64,000 nucleotides of DNA from an uncultured Bacilli bacterium (GCA_934095825.1 CAKOKQ010000002.1:92127-156126); one strand, 5' to 3'; counted from the stretch's first letter, positions 16,055 through 25,473 are shown. Numbers and translations: made by a program. Notes: generated from the sequence alone by a model not told the origin.

Positions 16055-16945
16055 ATGAATTATTATAATGAGATAAAAAATAAGCTGATAGATAATGAAA
16101 TATATTCAAAAGTAAAAGATTATTCGAAAGAAAGGCACAAAGTTATCACTTATTTTGAAATAGGCAAATTATTAAATGAGGCAGGTGGAAAATACGGTGA
16201 TAATATTATAGATGAATACTCTAAAAAGTTAGTTATGGAAGTAGGCAAAAAATATAATAGAAGAACACTATTTAGAATGAAACAATTTTATAATATGTTT
16301 AGTGATGAAAAAGTGTCACCACTGGCGACACAATTGACATGGAGCCATTATACAGAATTATTATCAATAAAAGATGGTAATAAATTGTCATATTATATAA
16401 ATGTTGCTAGGAATAATAGTTTATCTAAAAGAGAATTAAGAGAAAAAATTAAAAGTAAAGAATATGAAAGATTGCCAAGTACAACGAAAAACAAATTAAT
16501 GCTTAATGATAAGATGGAAATAAAAGATTTAGTTCCTGATCCTATATTAATTAAAAATAAAAATAATATCGAAATAGTTACTGAGAAAGCCTTGCATAAT
16601 TTAATATTAGAAGATATTGAATCATTTATGAAAGAACTCGGTAATTCATTTAGCTTTATTGGCAGCGAATATAAAATTAAAATAGGAGAACGAAATCATT
16701 ATATTGATTTATTATTATTTAATATAAGATTTAATTGCTATGTAGTGATTGAATTAAAACTTGCTGAGTTTAAGGCAGAATATATATCGCAAGTTCAAAA
16801 ATACATGAATTATATAGATAAGAATGTAAAAGAAATTAGTAATTACAATACAATGGGGATATTAATATGTAAAAGAGAAAATAAATTTGTAATAGAATAT
16901 TGCTCAGACGAAAGAATTGCTGTTAGAGAATACGAACTTATGTGA
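16055..16945 (+). CDS. YhcG-type (DUF1016) PD-(D/E)XK nuclease
   Basis: The 296-aa product has the DUF1016 N-terminal helical domain (residues about 1-150, with RTLFRMKQFYNMF and LTWSHYTELL) and a C-terminal PD-(D/E)XK nuclease domain. The nuclease residues are visible: Asp218 in YIDLLLF and Glu233-x-Lys235 in VVIELKLAEF. YhcG proteins are often found beside restriction-modification or mobile elements; their biological target is not settled. I take ATG 16055, which follows AGGAGG; the longer TTG frame lies inside the comEC duplicate. A diverged, broken relative lies at 14556. Confidence 0.85.
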   Translation: MNYYNEIKNKLIDNEIYSKVKDYSKERHKVITYFEIGKLLNEAGGKYGDNIIDEYSKKLVMEVGKKYNRRTLFRMKQFYNMFSDEKVSPLATQLTWSHYTELLSIKDGNKLSYYINVARNNSLSKRELREKIKSKEYERLPSTTKNKLMLNDKMEIKDLVPDPILIKNKNNIEIVTEKALHNLILEDIESFMKELGNSFSFIGSEYKIKIGERNHYIDLLLFNIRFNCYVVIELKLAEFKAEYISQVQKYMNYIDKNVKEISNYNTMGILICKRENKFVIEYCSDERIAVREYELM

Positions 16946-16951
16946 TATAAT
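16943..16951 (+). promoter_or_regulatory. Extended -10 promoter for the phospholipase/HAD gene
   Basis: TGATATAAT (16943-16951), overlapping the stop codon of the YhcG-type gene. No good -35 is present, which an extended -10 tolerates. Confidence 0.5.
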
Positions 16952-16971
16952 TAACAAAGGAAGTGATTATT

Positions 16972-18213
16972 ATGCCATCAGCAAGAGTGCATGAAGCAAT
17001 AGCCAAAAAAATTAACAATGATTATAAATATGATGAAAAGCTATTAAGAATAGGCACAATTTCTCCAGATTGCTGGCGAAATGTTCCTGAAACTTCGGGA
17101 ATAAGAGATAAATATTTGTCTCATTTTTGGGATTTTAGAATAAAAGATGGTCAAGCTAATGACTATGCTAATTTTTATATTAAATATTATAAAGAGATGA
17201 ATAATCCATTTTATTTTGGCTATTTATTGCACTTAATAGTAGATCAATATTGGAAATGTTACATTGACCCAAGATATGTAAAAAAAGTAAATGGCGAATC
17301 TTTTGCAGTGGATAAGAATGGAAATTTAATAAAAGATGAAAATTGGCTTAGCTACTATGAAGGAATAAAAATGCAACAAAGGTTAGCCCTGAAATATGAT
17401 TTAGATTATTTGCCAATAAATAAAGAAGAATATTTATATTTTTGCTGTAATATTGATGAATTAAATATTAATGGATTATTTGGTGAAAACGGCACAATAG
17501 ATTATGTCAACAAAACTCTATTTATGAGTAAGGATGTGGAAGAATCATTAATTTATGATGATGAATCAATCGAAAAAGCCTTAGATGAAACGGTTATATT
17601 CGTTAAGAAAGAACTTGAAAAATTAAAGCAGCTTAAATTAGAATATGATTCTAAAGTAAAAATAGCCGTAGACATAGATGATACCATTTTATCCACAAAA
17701 GAACTTGAGGAACATTATTGGAATATATTTTTAAATAATCATCCAGAGATTGACAAAACAAAAGAGTATCGTTGGGGGGATTCTGAACTTACTTTGTTTT
17801 GGCAAGAGCATCGAGAAGATATGGCATTTGGAAAAGTTAAAGATGGAGTATCAGAAGCCTTTGAAGAAATGATGAAAAAGGATTATATAGTTGATTTATT
17901 GAGCGCAAGACCATTGAATAAATATGCATCTTTAAATAAGAAACTTTCTGAATATTTTGAAGAAAATAACCTTATATATAGTCATATGCATTTAGGATTC
18001 TATTCAAAAACAAACTTTTTAGTTGACCATAAATACGATGTTTTAATTGATAATGAATTAAGACATATTGAATCTGCTAATGAAAAAGGTATAGATACCA
18101 TTTTATATGGGCCTTATAATGAAAATTATGAAGGATTACAAACTGATGATTGGTCAAAAATACCGCTATTAATTGAACAAATTATAAAGCAAAAAAAGCA
18201 AAAAGTTTTATAA
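16972..18213 (+). CDS. Fusion of zinc-dependent phospholipase C-like domain and HAD hydrolase
   Basis: The 413-aa product has two domains. Residues about 1-200 follow the Zn-dependent phospholipase C/D pattern: SARVHEAIAKKI, RIGTISPDCWRN, YLSHFWDF and FYFGYLLHLIVDQYWK give the His/Asp metal ligands. Residues about 230-400 form a HAD hydrolase resembling 5'(3')-nucleotidases: VDIDDTIL (Asp234, Asp236), LLSARP, then a Lys in YSKTNFLVD and DVLIDNE. A fusion of these two is unusual to me. Substrates are unknown. The start at ATG 16972 follows AAAGGAAGTG; the frame from GTG 16963 starts within that site. It is part of the insertion between comEC and holA. Confidence 0.75.
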   Translation: MPSARVHEAIAKKINNDYKYDEKLLRIGTISPDCWRNVPETSGIRDKYLSHFWDFRIKDGQANDYANFYIKYYKEMNNPFYFGYLLHLIVDQYWKCYIDPRYVKKVNGESFAVDKNGNLIKDENWLSYYEGIKMQQRLALKYDLDYLPINKEEYLYFCCNIDELNINGLFGENGTIDYVNKTLFMSKDVEESLIYDDESIEKALDETVIFVKKELEKLKQLKLEYDSKVKIAVDIDDTILSTKELEEHYWNIFLNNHPEIDKTKEYRWGDSELTLFWQEHREDMAFGKVKDGVSEAFEEMMKKDYIVDLLSARPLNKYASLNKKLSEYFEENNLIYSHMHLGFYSKTNFLVDHKYDVLIDNELRHIESANEKGIDTILYGPYNENYEGLQTDDWSKIPLLIEQIIKQKKQKVL

Positions 18214-18254
18214 TATATAGCCATTTTAGATGTAGTAAGGAAGGAGTGGCTTTT

Positions 18255-18854
18255 ATGAAGAAAAACGCCAAAATATATTTATTAAAAGATAGACCTGATT
18301 ATATTAAGAAACTATCTAATGATGATATTATAAATGTGATTGGTACTAAGGGTTCGGGCAAGACTACGAGCGCTAATAAATATATTGATAATACTGATTA
18401 TATTGTTATCAATTGTGATAGATTATATGATATGCCAACAGATAATCAAGTAGAAGATGAATTCCTACCTAAAGTAAAAGAGTTATTAATTAAAAAATAT
18501 GGTAAAGTTTATACGGGTAAAGATTTTAGTGTTTGCTATGAAGATATAGTTGATTTTGCTAAAAAGAAGCAAAAGAAACTAATTATTGAAGGTAATGTCA
18601 TTTATGATATTGAACCGATTACTAAATTAAAAGGTACAGTTATTGTTAAAAGAACGGGAGTTTTAAAATGTTTCTTGAGAGCTGTATTTAGAGATTATCC
18701 CACTTCTTACTTTTTAAAGTTAGAAATTGAAAAACATGGTCCAATAATAGGTAGAATATCACGATTTAAAAATATTATTAAAAGAAGAAAAAGTATTTTT
18801 AAAGAGTATCATCGTATTGAAAAAGATATAGAGGAGTTAGAATGCTATGTATAA
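18255..18854 (+). CDS. P-loop kinase-like protein
   Basis: The 199-aa product has a Walker A motif GTKGSGKTT near residue 30 and an acidic patch after KKLIIEGNVIY that fits a kinase-like lid region. I cannot name the substrate. The ATG at 18255 follows AAGGAG. It overlaps the next gene by 8 bases, so the two are probably co-translated. The overlap with a metallopeptidase gene and the position between comEC and holA suggest an accessory module rather than core metabolism. Confidence 0.65.
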   Translation: MKKNAKIYLLKDRPDYIKKLSNDDIINVIGTKGSGKTTSANKYIDNTDYIVINCDRLYDMPTDNQVEDEFLPKVKELLIKKYGKVYTGKDFSVCYEDIVDFAKKKQKKLIIEGNVIYDIEPITKLKGTVIVKRTGVLKCFLRAVFRDYPTSYFLKLEIEKHGPIIGRISRFKNIIKRRKSIFKEYHRIEKDIEELECYV

Positions 18855-19506
18855 AGAATTAGACAATGTGATTATAGAAAGTAATGTAAGTATAGATTAT
18901 TTTGATGAGATAATTAATTATATTAAAATTAATGAAAAAGAAATATTGGATTTCTTTAGTTTATCTGGTTTAAAAGAAAAGTACCAAGTTAAAATTCTTG
19001 ATTATAAATCTTTTAAAGAGTTTGAACAGGCTAAGTATGGTTGTGTTAAAAATTATGTTAGAGGAGATATTGATGCTGATACGAGAACCATTAGAATTAT
19101 GGACTTGAATGACCAAAGAAAATTTACTACGCATACGGATGCTAATTTAGATGAAATACTAAAAATGATAATGCACGAGTTTGTCCATGCCTGTAATGAT
19201 GAGGTTAAAATGTGGATTAGAAAAACGATTTGGTTTCATGAAGGGTTAGCAACTAATTTAGCTCATCAAGACTATGAAATAACCGATTTAGAAACTTGTG
19301 ATTTTGAAAAGTTAGAATGTGATTTTAATGGCTATGGCAGTGGTAGTTATAGTTATGCTTATACTATTGTTAATTATTTACTTAATAATTATTCTCATGA
19401 AGAGGTTATGCACTTTGTTAAAGAACCAAATTATCTAATAGAAAATAGTAAAACTATATTTAATCAAGCTAAAGAATGGGCAAAAAAAATAAGTATTAAA
19501 AGATAA
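18847..19506 (+). CDS. Putative gluzincin-type metallopeptidase
   Basis: The 219-aa product has MIMHEFVHACND with His110-Glu111 and His114 (HExxH), followed by IWFHEGLATNLA with Glu132, the expected third zinc ligand of gluzincins. No signal peptide or membrane segment is visible, so it likely works in the cytoplasm. It has no strong resemblance to a named family beyond the metal site. It shares only the zinc-site pattern with the three paralogues at 21.8-25.4 kb. Translation is coupled to the upstream kinase-like gene. Confidence 0.7.
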   Translation: MYKELDNVIIESNVSIDYFDEIINYIKINEKEILDFFSLSGLKEKYQVKILDYKSFKEFEQAKYGCVKNYVRGDIDADTRTIRIMDLNDQRKFTTHTDANLDEILKMIMHEFVHACNDEVKMWIRKTIWFHEGLATNLAHQDYEITDLETCDFEKLECDFNGYGSGSYSYAYTIVNYLLNNYSHEEVMHFVKEPNYLIENSKTIFNQAKEWAKKISIKR

Positions 19507-19529
19507 AGATAAAAAGAAAGGAACTTGTT

Positions 19530-20456
19530 ATGAATTATTTAATTGCGGGGACATCAAACTACCTAATAAATGAAGAAATTAAAAAGATAATTGGAGATGA
19601 AGACTATACCAAAATAGATTATTTAGATACGACTATGGATGAAATTATAGTAGAAGCTAGCTATAATGACCTTTTTGGCAGTAAAAAAAATATTATTGTT
19701 AAAAATGCCAATCTTTTTACGGAAAAAAATGAGACGGCAACGAAAAAATTAGAAAAATATTTAGAAAATCCTAATCCCAATACAACATTAATTTTTGTTT
19801 GTGAAAAAGTAAATGAGCGTTTAAAAATAGTTAGTACTATGAAAGAAAAATACCATGCTATTATTTTAAAAACTATGTATGCCAATGATGCGGCTTCTAA
19901 AATAATGGAAGAAGTTAAGAAAAGAGGATTTACGATTTCCTATGAAGATGCTAGATACATTATTGATACTTCTTTAAATAACTTTGATATCGCTATGAAT
20001 AATATTGATAAAATCTGTCTTTATTATAATAGCCCTTGCAAAATACAAAGTACTGATGTAAAAGAACTAACTTCCGTTTCCATTGAAGATAATCAGTTTA
20101 AATTTGTTGATGCGGTTATTACTGGTAATTATAATCAAGCTTTCAAAATTTTAAAAGACTTTAAAATTCAAAAAATTGAACCTTTTATTCTTTTTAATAT
20201 GTTGGCTCGTGAGTATCGTAACATGCTTTTAATAAAAGAGGCTGCTAGTAATGCTAAGACAAAAAATGCTATTCTAACAACTCTTAATTTACAAAAATGG
20301 CAACAAGATAAACTTTTAAGAAACGGTGCTAACTATTCTAAAGCGTCCATAGAGAGTGAATTAGTTAATTTAGCAAATATTGATTTAGATATTAAAACAG
20401 GAAAGATTGATAAATACTTAGCTTTGGAAATGTATCTTATCAATCGTAATGCTTAA
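19530..20456 (+). CDS. holA: DNA polymerase III delta subunit
   Basis: The 308-aa product has the delta-subunit layout: an N-terminal part with YLIAGTSNYLINEEIKKI and YNDLFGSKKNIIVKNANLF, then a small AAA+-like lid and a helical C-terminal collar domain (FILFNMLAREYRNMLLIKEA near residue 214). Delta opens the sliding clamp in the clamp loader. In Bacillus holA follows comEC closely; here about 5 kb of accessory genes separates them. It has an AAAGGAAC ribosome-binding site. Confidence 0.92.
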   Translation: MNYLIAGTSNYLINEEIKKIIGDEDYTKIDYLDTTMDEIIVEASYNDLFGSKKNIIVKNANLFTEKNETATKKLEKYLENPNPNTTLIFVCEKVNERLKIVSTMKEKYHAIILKTMYANDAASKIMEEVKKRGFTISYEDARYIIDTSLNNFDIAMNNIDKICLYYNSPCKIQSTDVKELTSVSIEDNQFKFVDAVITGNYNQAFKILKDFKIQKIEPFILFNMLAREYRNMLLIKEAASNAKTKNAILTTLNLQKWQQDKLLRNGANYSKASIESELVNLANIDLDIKTGKIDKYLALEMYLINRNA

Positions 20457-20464
20457 GGAATTTT

Positions 20465-21727
20465 ATGAAAAAGAGTTTGTTGTTTAATAAAATTACTAAA
20501 TATTGGTTAGCATTTACTACTATCTACATTTTAATGGCAACTTTAATTGTTGAAGGAAACATCTACTTTTTAATATTTAATGTTTTAGGAGTTTGCATTA
20601 TGACTTATTTAACTAGTTATTATACTTATAAAGAAACGAAAAATAACAATAGTGCTTCGAAAATGTTAAGAATCTACCTTATTTTATTTATAGTATTAGT
20701 TTTCTTAGCAATCAGCATTTTTAGGGGTCATCATTTATCATTAAATATTAAAAATTGGTATTTTAGTAATATAAATCTTATTCCTTTAACTAGTACAATT
20801 GCTGATTTAAAAGCTATTTTCATTGATAAAGATTATATCAATTTGAACTTGCTTTTAGGTAATATCTTCCTTTTAGTGCCTCTGGCATATCTTTATCCAC
20901 GAAATATTAAAAATAATAATTTTTTCAAAACTGCTTTAGCCTGTTTTCTAACTTCTTTATTATTAGAAATATTTCAGTTTATTTTTAGTGTCGGTGCTTT
21001 TGATATTGATGATATTATTCTAAATACTTTAGGGCCAATTATCTTTTATCCTTTATTTAATAAAGGTAGTATTAGTAAAATTATGGATAATATTTTCTAT
21101 TTTAAAAAAGAAAAAATCACCAAAAAAGATTATATTGTCTTAGGTCTTGCTGGCATATTCTTTTTAGGGCTTTTCTATATTTTGATTTATGATTATTGGT
21201 TTAAAAAGCAAGGGTATGGGATAAGTATTTCTAAAGAAACTGATTGTATAAGTAGTAAAGCTTATGCTACCGAAGACGATTATTACAGATATTACTATGC
21301 TTGCAGTAATAATGACGATTTATATATCGAATATACTGAAGATATCTTAGGCTTTGATGTTACAAAAAAATATAAAATTACCGATATTATTGCTGGTAAG
21401 ATAGATAAAACATTCTTAAAAGATGAAGCTTATTTGGATAATGATTATATAATAAAAGAAAATAAGTATTCTATTTTAAAAGTTGTAGCTGCAAATAGTG
21501 AAGAACCAACCTTTAATTTAGATAATTCCAATATAAAATTGCAGGAGTATAATGTAACAATTGTCGGGGCTACTACCGAATTTAATTATTTTATTATTCC
21601 AAATAAAAAGGGGCAAACTATTATTGATTTTACTTTATTAAATGAAGAGAATAATGAAGAAAGACATATAAAATACCAAGTAATTGTAAATAAAGATTTA
21701 GCTGTAAGTTATGAAGAAATTAACTAA
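20465..21727 (+). CDS. VanZ-family membrane protein with extracellular C-terminal domain
   Basis: The 420-aa product has a VanZ core: about six membrane segments with NINLIPLTSTI, NLLLGNIFLLVPLAYLYP, LLLEIFQFIF and FDIDDIILNTLGPI, then one more membrane segment near residue 230 and a soluble C-terminal domain of about 180 residues. VanZ-type proteins are found in glycopeptide and lipid-related contexts but their activity is not defined in general. It follows holA by 8 bases with an AAGGA ribosome-binding site. In Bacillus rpsT would be the neighbour of holA. Confidence 0.8.
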   Translation: MKKSLLFNKITKYWLAFTTIYILMATLIVEGNIYFLIFNVLGVCIMTYLTSYYTYKETKNNNSASKMLRIYLILFIVLVFLAISIFRGHHLSLNIKNWYFSNINLIPLTSTIADLKAIFIDKDYINLNLLLGNIFLLVPLAYLYPRNIKNNNFFKTALACFLTSLLLEIFQFIFSVGAFDIDDIILNTLGPIIFYPLFNKGSISKIMDNIFYFKKEKITKKDYIVLGLAGIFFLGLFYILIYDYWFKKQGYGISISKETDCISSKAYATEDDYYRYYYACSNNDDLYIEYTEDILGFDVTKKYKITDIIAGKIDKTFLKDEAYLDNDYIIKENKYSILKVVAANSEEPTFNLDNSNIKLQEYNVTIVGATTEFNYFIIPNKKGQTIIDFTLLNEENNEERHIKYQVIVNKDLAVSYEEIN

Positions 21728-21736
21728 ATATTTAAA

Positions 21737-21773
21737 GAACTTAAGAGTAGGTAATTATTTTTAAGTTCATTTT
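21737..21773 (+). terminator. Weak terminator after the VanZ-like gene
   Basis: GAACTTAA (21737-21744) pairs perfectly with TTAAGTTC (21761-21768), followed by ATTTTACT, a poor T tract. Confidence 0.4.
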
Positions 21774-21818
21774 ACTCTTGTTAAGTGTTATACTAATTAT
21801 AATAAAGGAAAATAACCT

Positions 21819-22994
21819 ATGAATGATATAGACCAAATAAAAATGATTTTAGAAAAAATTAGAACTAATGCTGATATGATAAATATGGTATCAAAAGAAG
21901 AATGGATAAAAATGATAAATCAAGATGGTTATGATATTGAAAAAGTATTAGCTTTAACTGATAGTAAATTAGAAGAAAAATATCAGGGCTATACTGATGA
22001 TAAGGCATTTTTTCGTGATTGCTTGTATGAATATGCTTCTAAAGTTATTCCTTTAATTAAAAGAGAGTATGAAAATTATTTGGATAATGGAACCATTTTG
22101 CGTCTTGATAATTTAATAAGTGAAAATAGAATTAACATAAAAGATAGAGAAAAGATGGAAAATATCTCTGAAAAAGATAAAGGCTATTATGGTGGTGGGG
22201 CTCATAGTGATGGAACAATTGATATTTCTATGCCTCAAGGTGATATTATTCGGGGGACCAGACAGCAGCTTGGAGTTTTACTACATGAAATATTTCACCA
22301 AACGCATAAGTGGCGAACAGGGATTGATTTAAATTATACGATTGATGGGACTAAAGCTAAGGAATTAAACTATGGTGGTTTCTTAATGGAAGAAGGACTT
22401 ACTGAAAAGTGTGCTATTGACTTTGCTAGAAAACATAATTTACCTTGTAAACCAAGTTATACTTATCATTTATATGTCGAGTTAGTTTCTAAAATAGAGA
22501 AAGTCTTAAGTTTAGAAAATGGTCAGTTATTTAATGCTAATTATCGTGAAGTGTTTAATAAAATCGAAAGGACAGGTCAGTTATTAGAGCAATACGAGAT
22601 TACCGAATTATATAGATATACATCTTTTTTTCAGAAAACTAAGGATAATGCTGTAACTTTTAACTATAATGGTAAAACTTATATGAGTAATTCTTTTCCT
22701 AAATTTGATGAAAAAATGAAAAAATCCTTGAGGGCGGATATTAAAGAAAAAGAAAGAATTAGTTTCAATAATAGGCTTGATGAAATTAAAAAACGAAAAG
22801 ACTTACTTGGACAGTATGCCGTGATTTTACAAGAAATAAAAAGAAGAAAAGAATTAGAAAATAACAGTTTATCAAAGGATAATCAAACTAAAAGTAGAGG
22901 TGCAATTGATACATTTACTTGTATTCTTTTTACACTAGCTATATCAATATTAACTTTTGCAATAACTTACTTTCTTCTTAGTAAACACTTTTAA
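21819..22994 (+). CDS. Tail-anchored gluzincin-like metallopeptidase, tandem copy 1
   Basis: The 391-aa product has no signal peptide. A helical N-terminal part (KIRTNADMINMVSKEEWIKM) is followed by LLHEIFHQTHKWR with His156-Glu157-His160 and MEEGLTEKCAIDFARKH, where Glu191 or Glu192 could be the third zinc ligand. The C-terminus has one membrane helix (TFTCILFTLAISILTFAITY) and ends SKHF, so the catalytic part probably faces the cytoplasm. It is the first of three tandem paralogues (21819, 23029, 24233); the last 183 bases and the 34-base spacer are nearly identical between copies. Substrate unknown. Confidence 0.75.
   Translation: MNDIDQIKMILEKIRTNADMINMVSKEEWIKMINQDGYDIEKVLALTDSKLEEKYQGYTDDKAFFRDCLYEYASKVIPLIKREYENYLDNGTILRLDNLISENRINIKDREKMENISEKDKGYYGGGAHSDGTIDISMPQGDIIRGTRQQLGVLLHEIFHQTHKWRTGIDLNYTIDGTKAKELNYGGFLMEEGLTEKCAIDFARKHNLPCKPSYTYHLYVELVSKIEKVLSLENGQLFNANYREVFNKIERTGQLLEQYEITELYRYTSFFQKTKDNAVTFNYNGKTYMSNSFPKFDEKMKKSLRADIKEKERISFNNRLDEIKKRKDLLGQYAVILQEIKRRKELENNSLSKDNQTKSRGAIDTFTCILFTLAISILTFAITYFLLSKHF
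22812..22994 (+). repeat. Near-identical 3' segment of the tandem genes, copy 1
   Basis: These 183 bases encode the end of the protein with the membrane anchor. Copies at 24016-24198 and 25223-25405 are almost identical, and the 34-base spacer after copies 1 and 2 (22995-23028, 24199-24232) also matches. Confidence 0.9.
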
Positions 22995-23028
22995 AATTAG
23001 ATTTAAATAATGAAAGGTATTAAATTTT

Positions 23029-24198
23029 ATGAATGGTATAGACCAAATAAAAATAATTTTAGAAAAAATCAGAACTAATGACGATATGATAAACATGGTA
23101 TCAAAAGAAGAATGGACCAAAATGATAAATCAAGATGGGTATGATATTGAAACAGCTATCAGTAATTCTGAACGAATATTAAAAGAAAAGTATGCTAAAT
23201 ACACTGATGATAAAGCTTTCTTTGAAGATTGTTTGTATGAATATGCTTCTAAGGTTATTCCTTTAATTAAGAAAGACTATGCCCCTTATTTAAATGAAGA
23301 GGCTATCAAAAGATTAGATAGTATAGTAGCTGACCATAAAATAATTGTAAGAAGTTTTGATGAAATGCCAGTTACAAAACGAGGAAGAAATCCATCTAGC
23401 GGATATGCGTATAGTGATGGTTCTATTGAATTACTGGCTCCCAAAAATAATGTAATCAGTGAAACTAGACGGCAATTAGACATTTTATTACACGAAATAT
23501 TCCATCAAACGCATAGATGGCGAGTTGGTGCTGACCTAAATTATATAATTGATGGTGCATTATGTTCAAAGAATATGGGCGGCTTTATGGTAGAGGAGGG
23601 CCTTGTCGACAAGTGTGCTATCGATTTTGCCAAAAAGCACAGATTATCTTGTCAGCCTAATTATTCATATAATCTCTATGTGGATTTAGTAGATAAAATA
23701 GAAAAATCTTTAAATATGTCCAATGGTGAGTTATTTAACATTGATTATCGTCAAGTTTTAAATAAAATTGATAAAACAGGTGAACTTTTAAAGTGTTATG
23801 AATTTACGGAACTTTCTAGATATACATCTCTTTTTCAGAAGACCAAAACTAATACCGTAACATTTGAGTATGATGGCAAAACTTATGCTCCAGAATATGT
23901 CTTATCACCTCAAGAAAGAATAAAACCGCAACATCAAGAAGAAAAGAAAATTGCTCCTGCAAAAACTGCTAATGAAAAGATAACAAAAATTCAAGATCGA
24001 AAAGCTTTGTTAAGTCAGTATGCCGTGATTTTACAAGAAATAAAAAGAAGAAAAGAATTAGAAAATAACAGTTTATCAAAGGATAATCAAACTAAAAGTA
24101 GAGGTGCAATTGATACATTTACTTGTATTCTTTTTACACTAGCTATATCAATATTAACTTTTGCAATAACTTACTTTCTTCTCAGTAAACACTTTTAA
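23029..24198 (+). CDS. Tail-anchored gluzincin-like metallopeptidase, tandem copy 2
   Basis: The 389-aa paralogue has LLHEIFHQTHRWR and MVEEGLVDKCAIDFAKKH, so the zinc site is complete here too. The N-terminal ~40 residues and the C-terminal ~60 residues are nearly the same as in copy 1, while the middle differs strongly (for instance a changed loop around TKRGRNPSSGYAYSDGSIEL). The ribosome-binding site GAAAGGTATT lies in the shared spacer. No separate promoter is seen, so it probably lies in one transcript with copy 1. Confidence 0.75.
   Translation: MNGIDQIKIILEKIRTNDDMINMVSKEEWTKMINQDGYDIETAISNSERILKEKYAKYTDDKAFFEDCLYEYASKVIPLIKKDYAPYLNEEAIKRLDSIVADHKIIVRSFDEMPVTKRGRNPSSGYAYSDGSIELLAPKNNVISETRRQLDILLHEIFHQTHRWRVGADLNYIIDGALCSKNMGGFMVEEGLVDKCAIDFAKKHRLSCQPNYSYNLYVDLVDKIEKSLNMSNGELFNIDYRQVLNKIDKTGELLKCYEFTELSRYTSLFQKTKTNTVTFEYDGKTYAPEYVLSPQERIKPQHQEEKKIAPAKTANEKITKIQDRKALLSQYAVILQEIKRRKELENNSLSKDNQTKSRGAIDTFTCILFTLAISILTFAITYFLLSKHF
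24016..24198 (+). repeat. Near-identical 3' segment of the tandem genes, copy 2
   Basis: Same element as 22812-22994, with one substitution that I could see in the final codons. Confidence 0.9.
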
Positions 24199-24232
24199 AA
24201 TTAGATTTAAATAATGAAAGGTATTAAATTTT

Positions 24233-25405
24233 ATGAATGATATAGAACAAATAAAAATAATTTTAGAAAAAATTAGAACTAATGATGATATGATAAACAT
24301 GGTATCAAAAGAAGAATGGACCAAAATGATAAATCAAGATGGTTATGATATTGAAAAAATATTAGCTTTAACTGACAGTAAGCTAGAAGAAAAATATGCC
24401 AAATACACTGACGATAAAGCTTTCTTTGAAGATTGTTTATATGAATATGCTTCTAAAGTTATTCCTTTAATTAAGAAAGACTATGCCATTTATTTAAATG
24501 AAGAGGCTATCAAAAGATTAGATTCTTATATAACTGAGCGTAAAATAAAAGTAAAAAGTTTTGAAGAAATGGCTACTACAGGTAGAAATGGCACTAAAGC
24601 AGGAGGTCAAGCTCACACCGATGGCACAATAGACATGCTACTTCCAGAGACCGATATTATAGTTGCTACTAGACGGTCTTTAAACGGTTTGCTTCATGAG
24701 TTATTTCATCAAACACATAGATGGCGAGTTGGCGTTGACTTAAATTATGCAGTTGATGGTGAACTTATTGCTGGTAAAAATTATGCAGGATTTATGTTTG
24801 AAGAAGGGCTTACTGATAAATGCACTATGGACTTTGCAAGAAAACACAAACTATTTAGTCAGCCTAATTATGCTTATAATATTTACATATCCTTAGTTGA
24901 TAAAGTCGAAAAGGCTTTAAATATATCTAACGGTGAATTATTTAACACTGATTATCGTCAAGTTTTAAATAAAATTGATAAAACAGGTGAACTCTTAAAA
25001 CAATATGAACTTACTGAACTCTTTAGATATACATCTCTTTATCAAAAGACCAAAACTAATACCGTAACATTTGAGTATGGTGGCAAAACTTATGCTCCAG
25101 AATATGTCTTATCACCTCAAGAAAGAATAAAACAGCAACATCAAGAAGAAAAGAAAATTGCTCCTGCAAAAACTACTAAGGATAAAATAGCTGAAATTCA
25201 AAAGCGAAAAAACTTACTTGGACAGTATGCCGTGATTTTACAAGAAATAAAAAGAAGAAAAGAATTAGAAAATAACAGTTTATCAAAGGATAATCAAACT
25301 AAAAGTAGAGGTGTAATTGATACATTTACTTGTATTCTTTTTACTCTAGCTATATCAATATTAACTTTTGCAATAACTTACTTTCTTCTTAGTAAACACT
25401 TTTGA
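24233..25405 (+). CDS. Tail-anchored gluzincin-like metallopeptidase, tandem copy 3
   Basis: The 390-aa paralogue has LLHELFHQTHRWR and MFEEGLTDKCTMDFARKH. It shares the long linker QQHQEEKKIAPAKTT with copy 2 but not with copy 1, so copies 2 and 3 separated last or exchanged sequence. The C-terminal anchor is again nearly identical. The spacer with copy 2 repeats the spacer between 1 and 2. Confidence 0.75.
   Translation: MNDIEQIKIILEKIRTNDDMINMVSKEEWTKMINQDGYDIEKILALTDSKLEEKYAKYTDDKAFFEDCLYEYASKVIPLIKKDYAIYLNEEAIKRLDSYITERKIKVKSFEEMATTGRNGTKAGGQAHTDGTIDMLLPETDIIVATRRSLNGLLHELFHQTHRWRVGVDLNYAVDGELIAGKNYAGFMFEEGLTDKCTMDFARKHKLFSQPNYAYNIYISLVDKVEKALNISNGELFNTDYRQVLNKIDKTGELLKQYELTELFRYTSLYQKTKTNTVTFEYGGKTYAPEYVLSPQERIKQQHQEEKKIAPAKTTKDKIAEIQKRKNLLGQYAVILQEIKRRKELENNSLSKDNQTKSRGVIDTFTCILFTLAISILTFAITYFLLSKHF
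25223..25405 (+). repeat. Near-identical 3' segment of the tandem genes, copy 3
   Basis: Third copy of the 183-base segment; the shared sequence stops at the stop codon, so the 34-base spacer is not repeated after it. Confidence 0.9.
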
Positions 25406-25464
25406 AAAAAACTTGAAATTGGGAGATTTTTCTGCCATTTTTATTTTTAAAAAGTTTAATCATA

Positions 25465-25473
25465 TGCTATAAT
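25465..25473 (+). promoter_or_regulatory. Extended -10 promoter for yqeG
   Basis: TGCTATAAT (25465-25473), 38 bases before the yqeG ATG; no strong -35. Confidence 0.6.
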
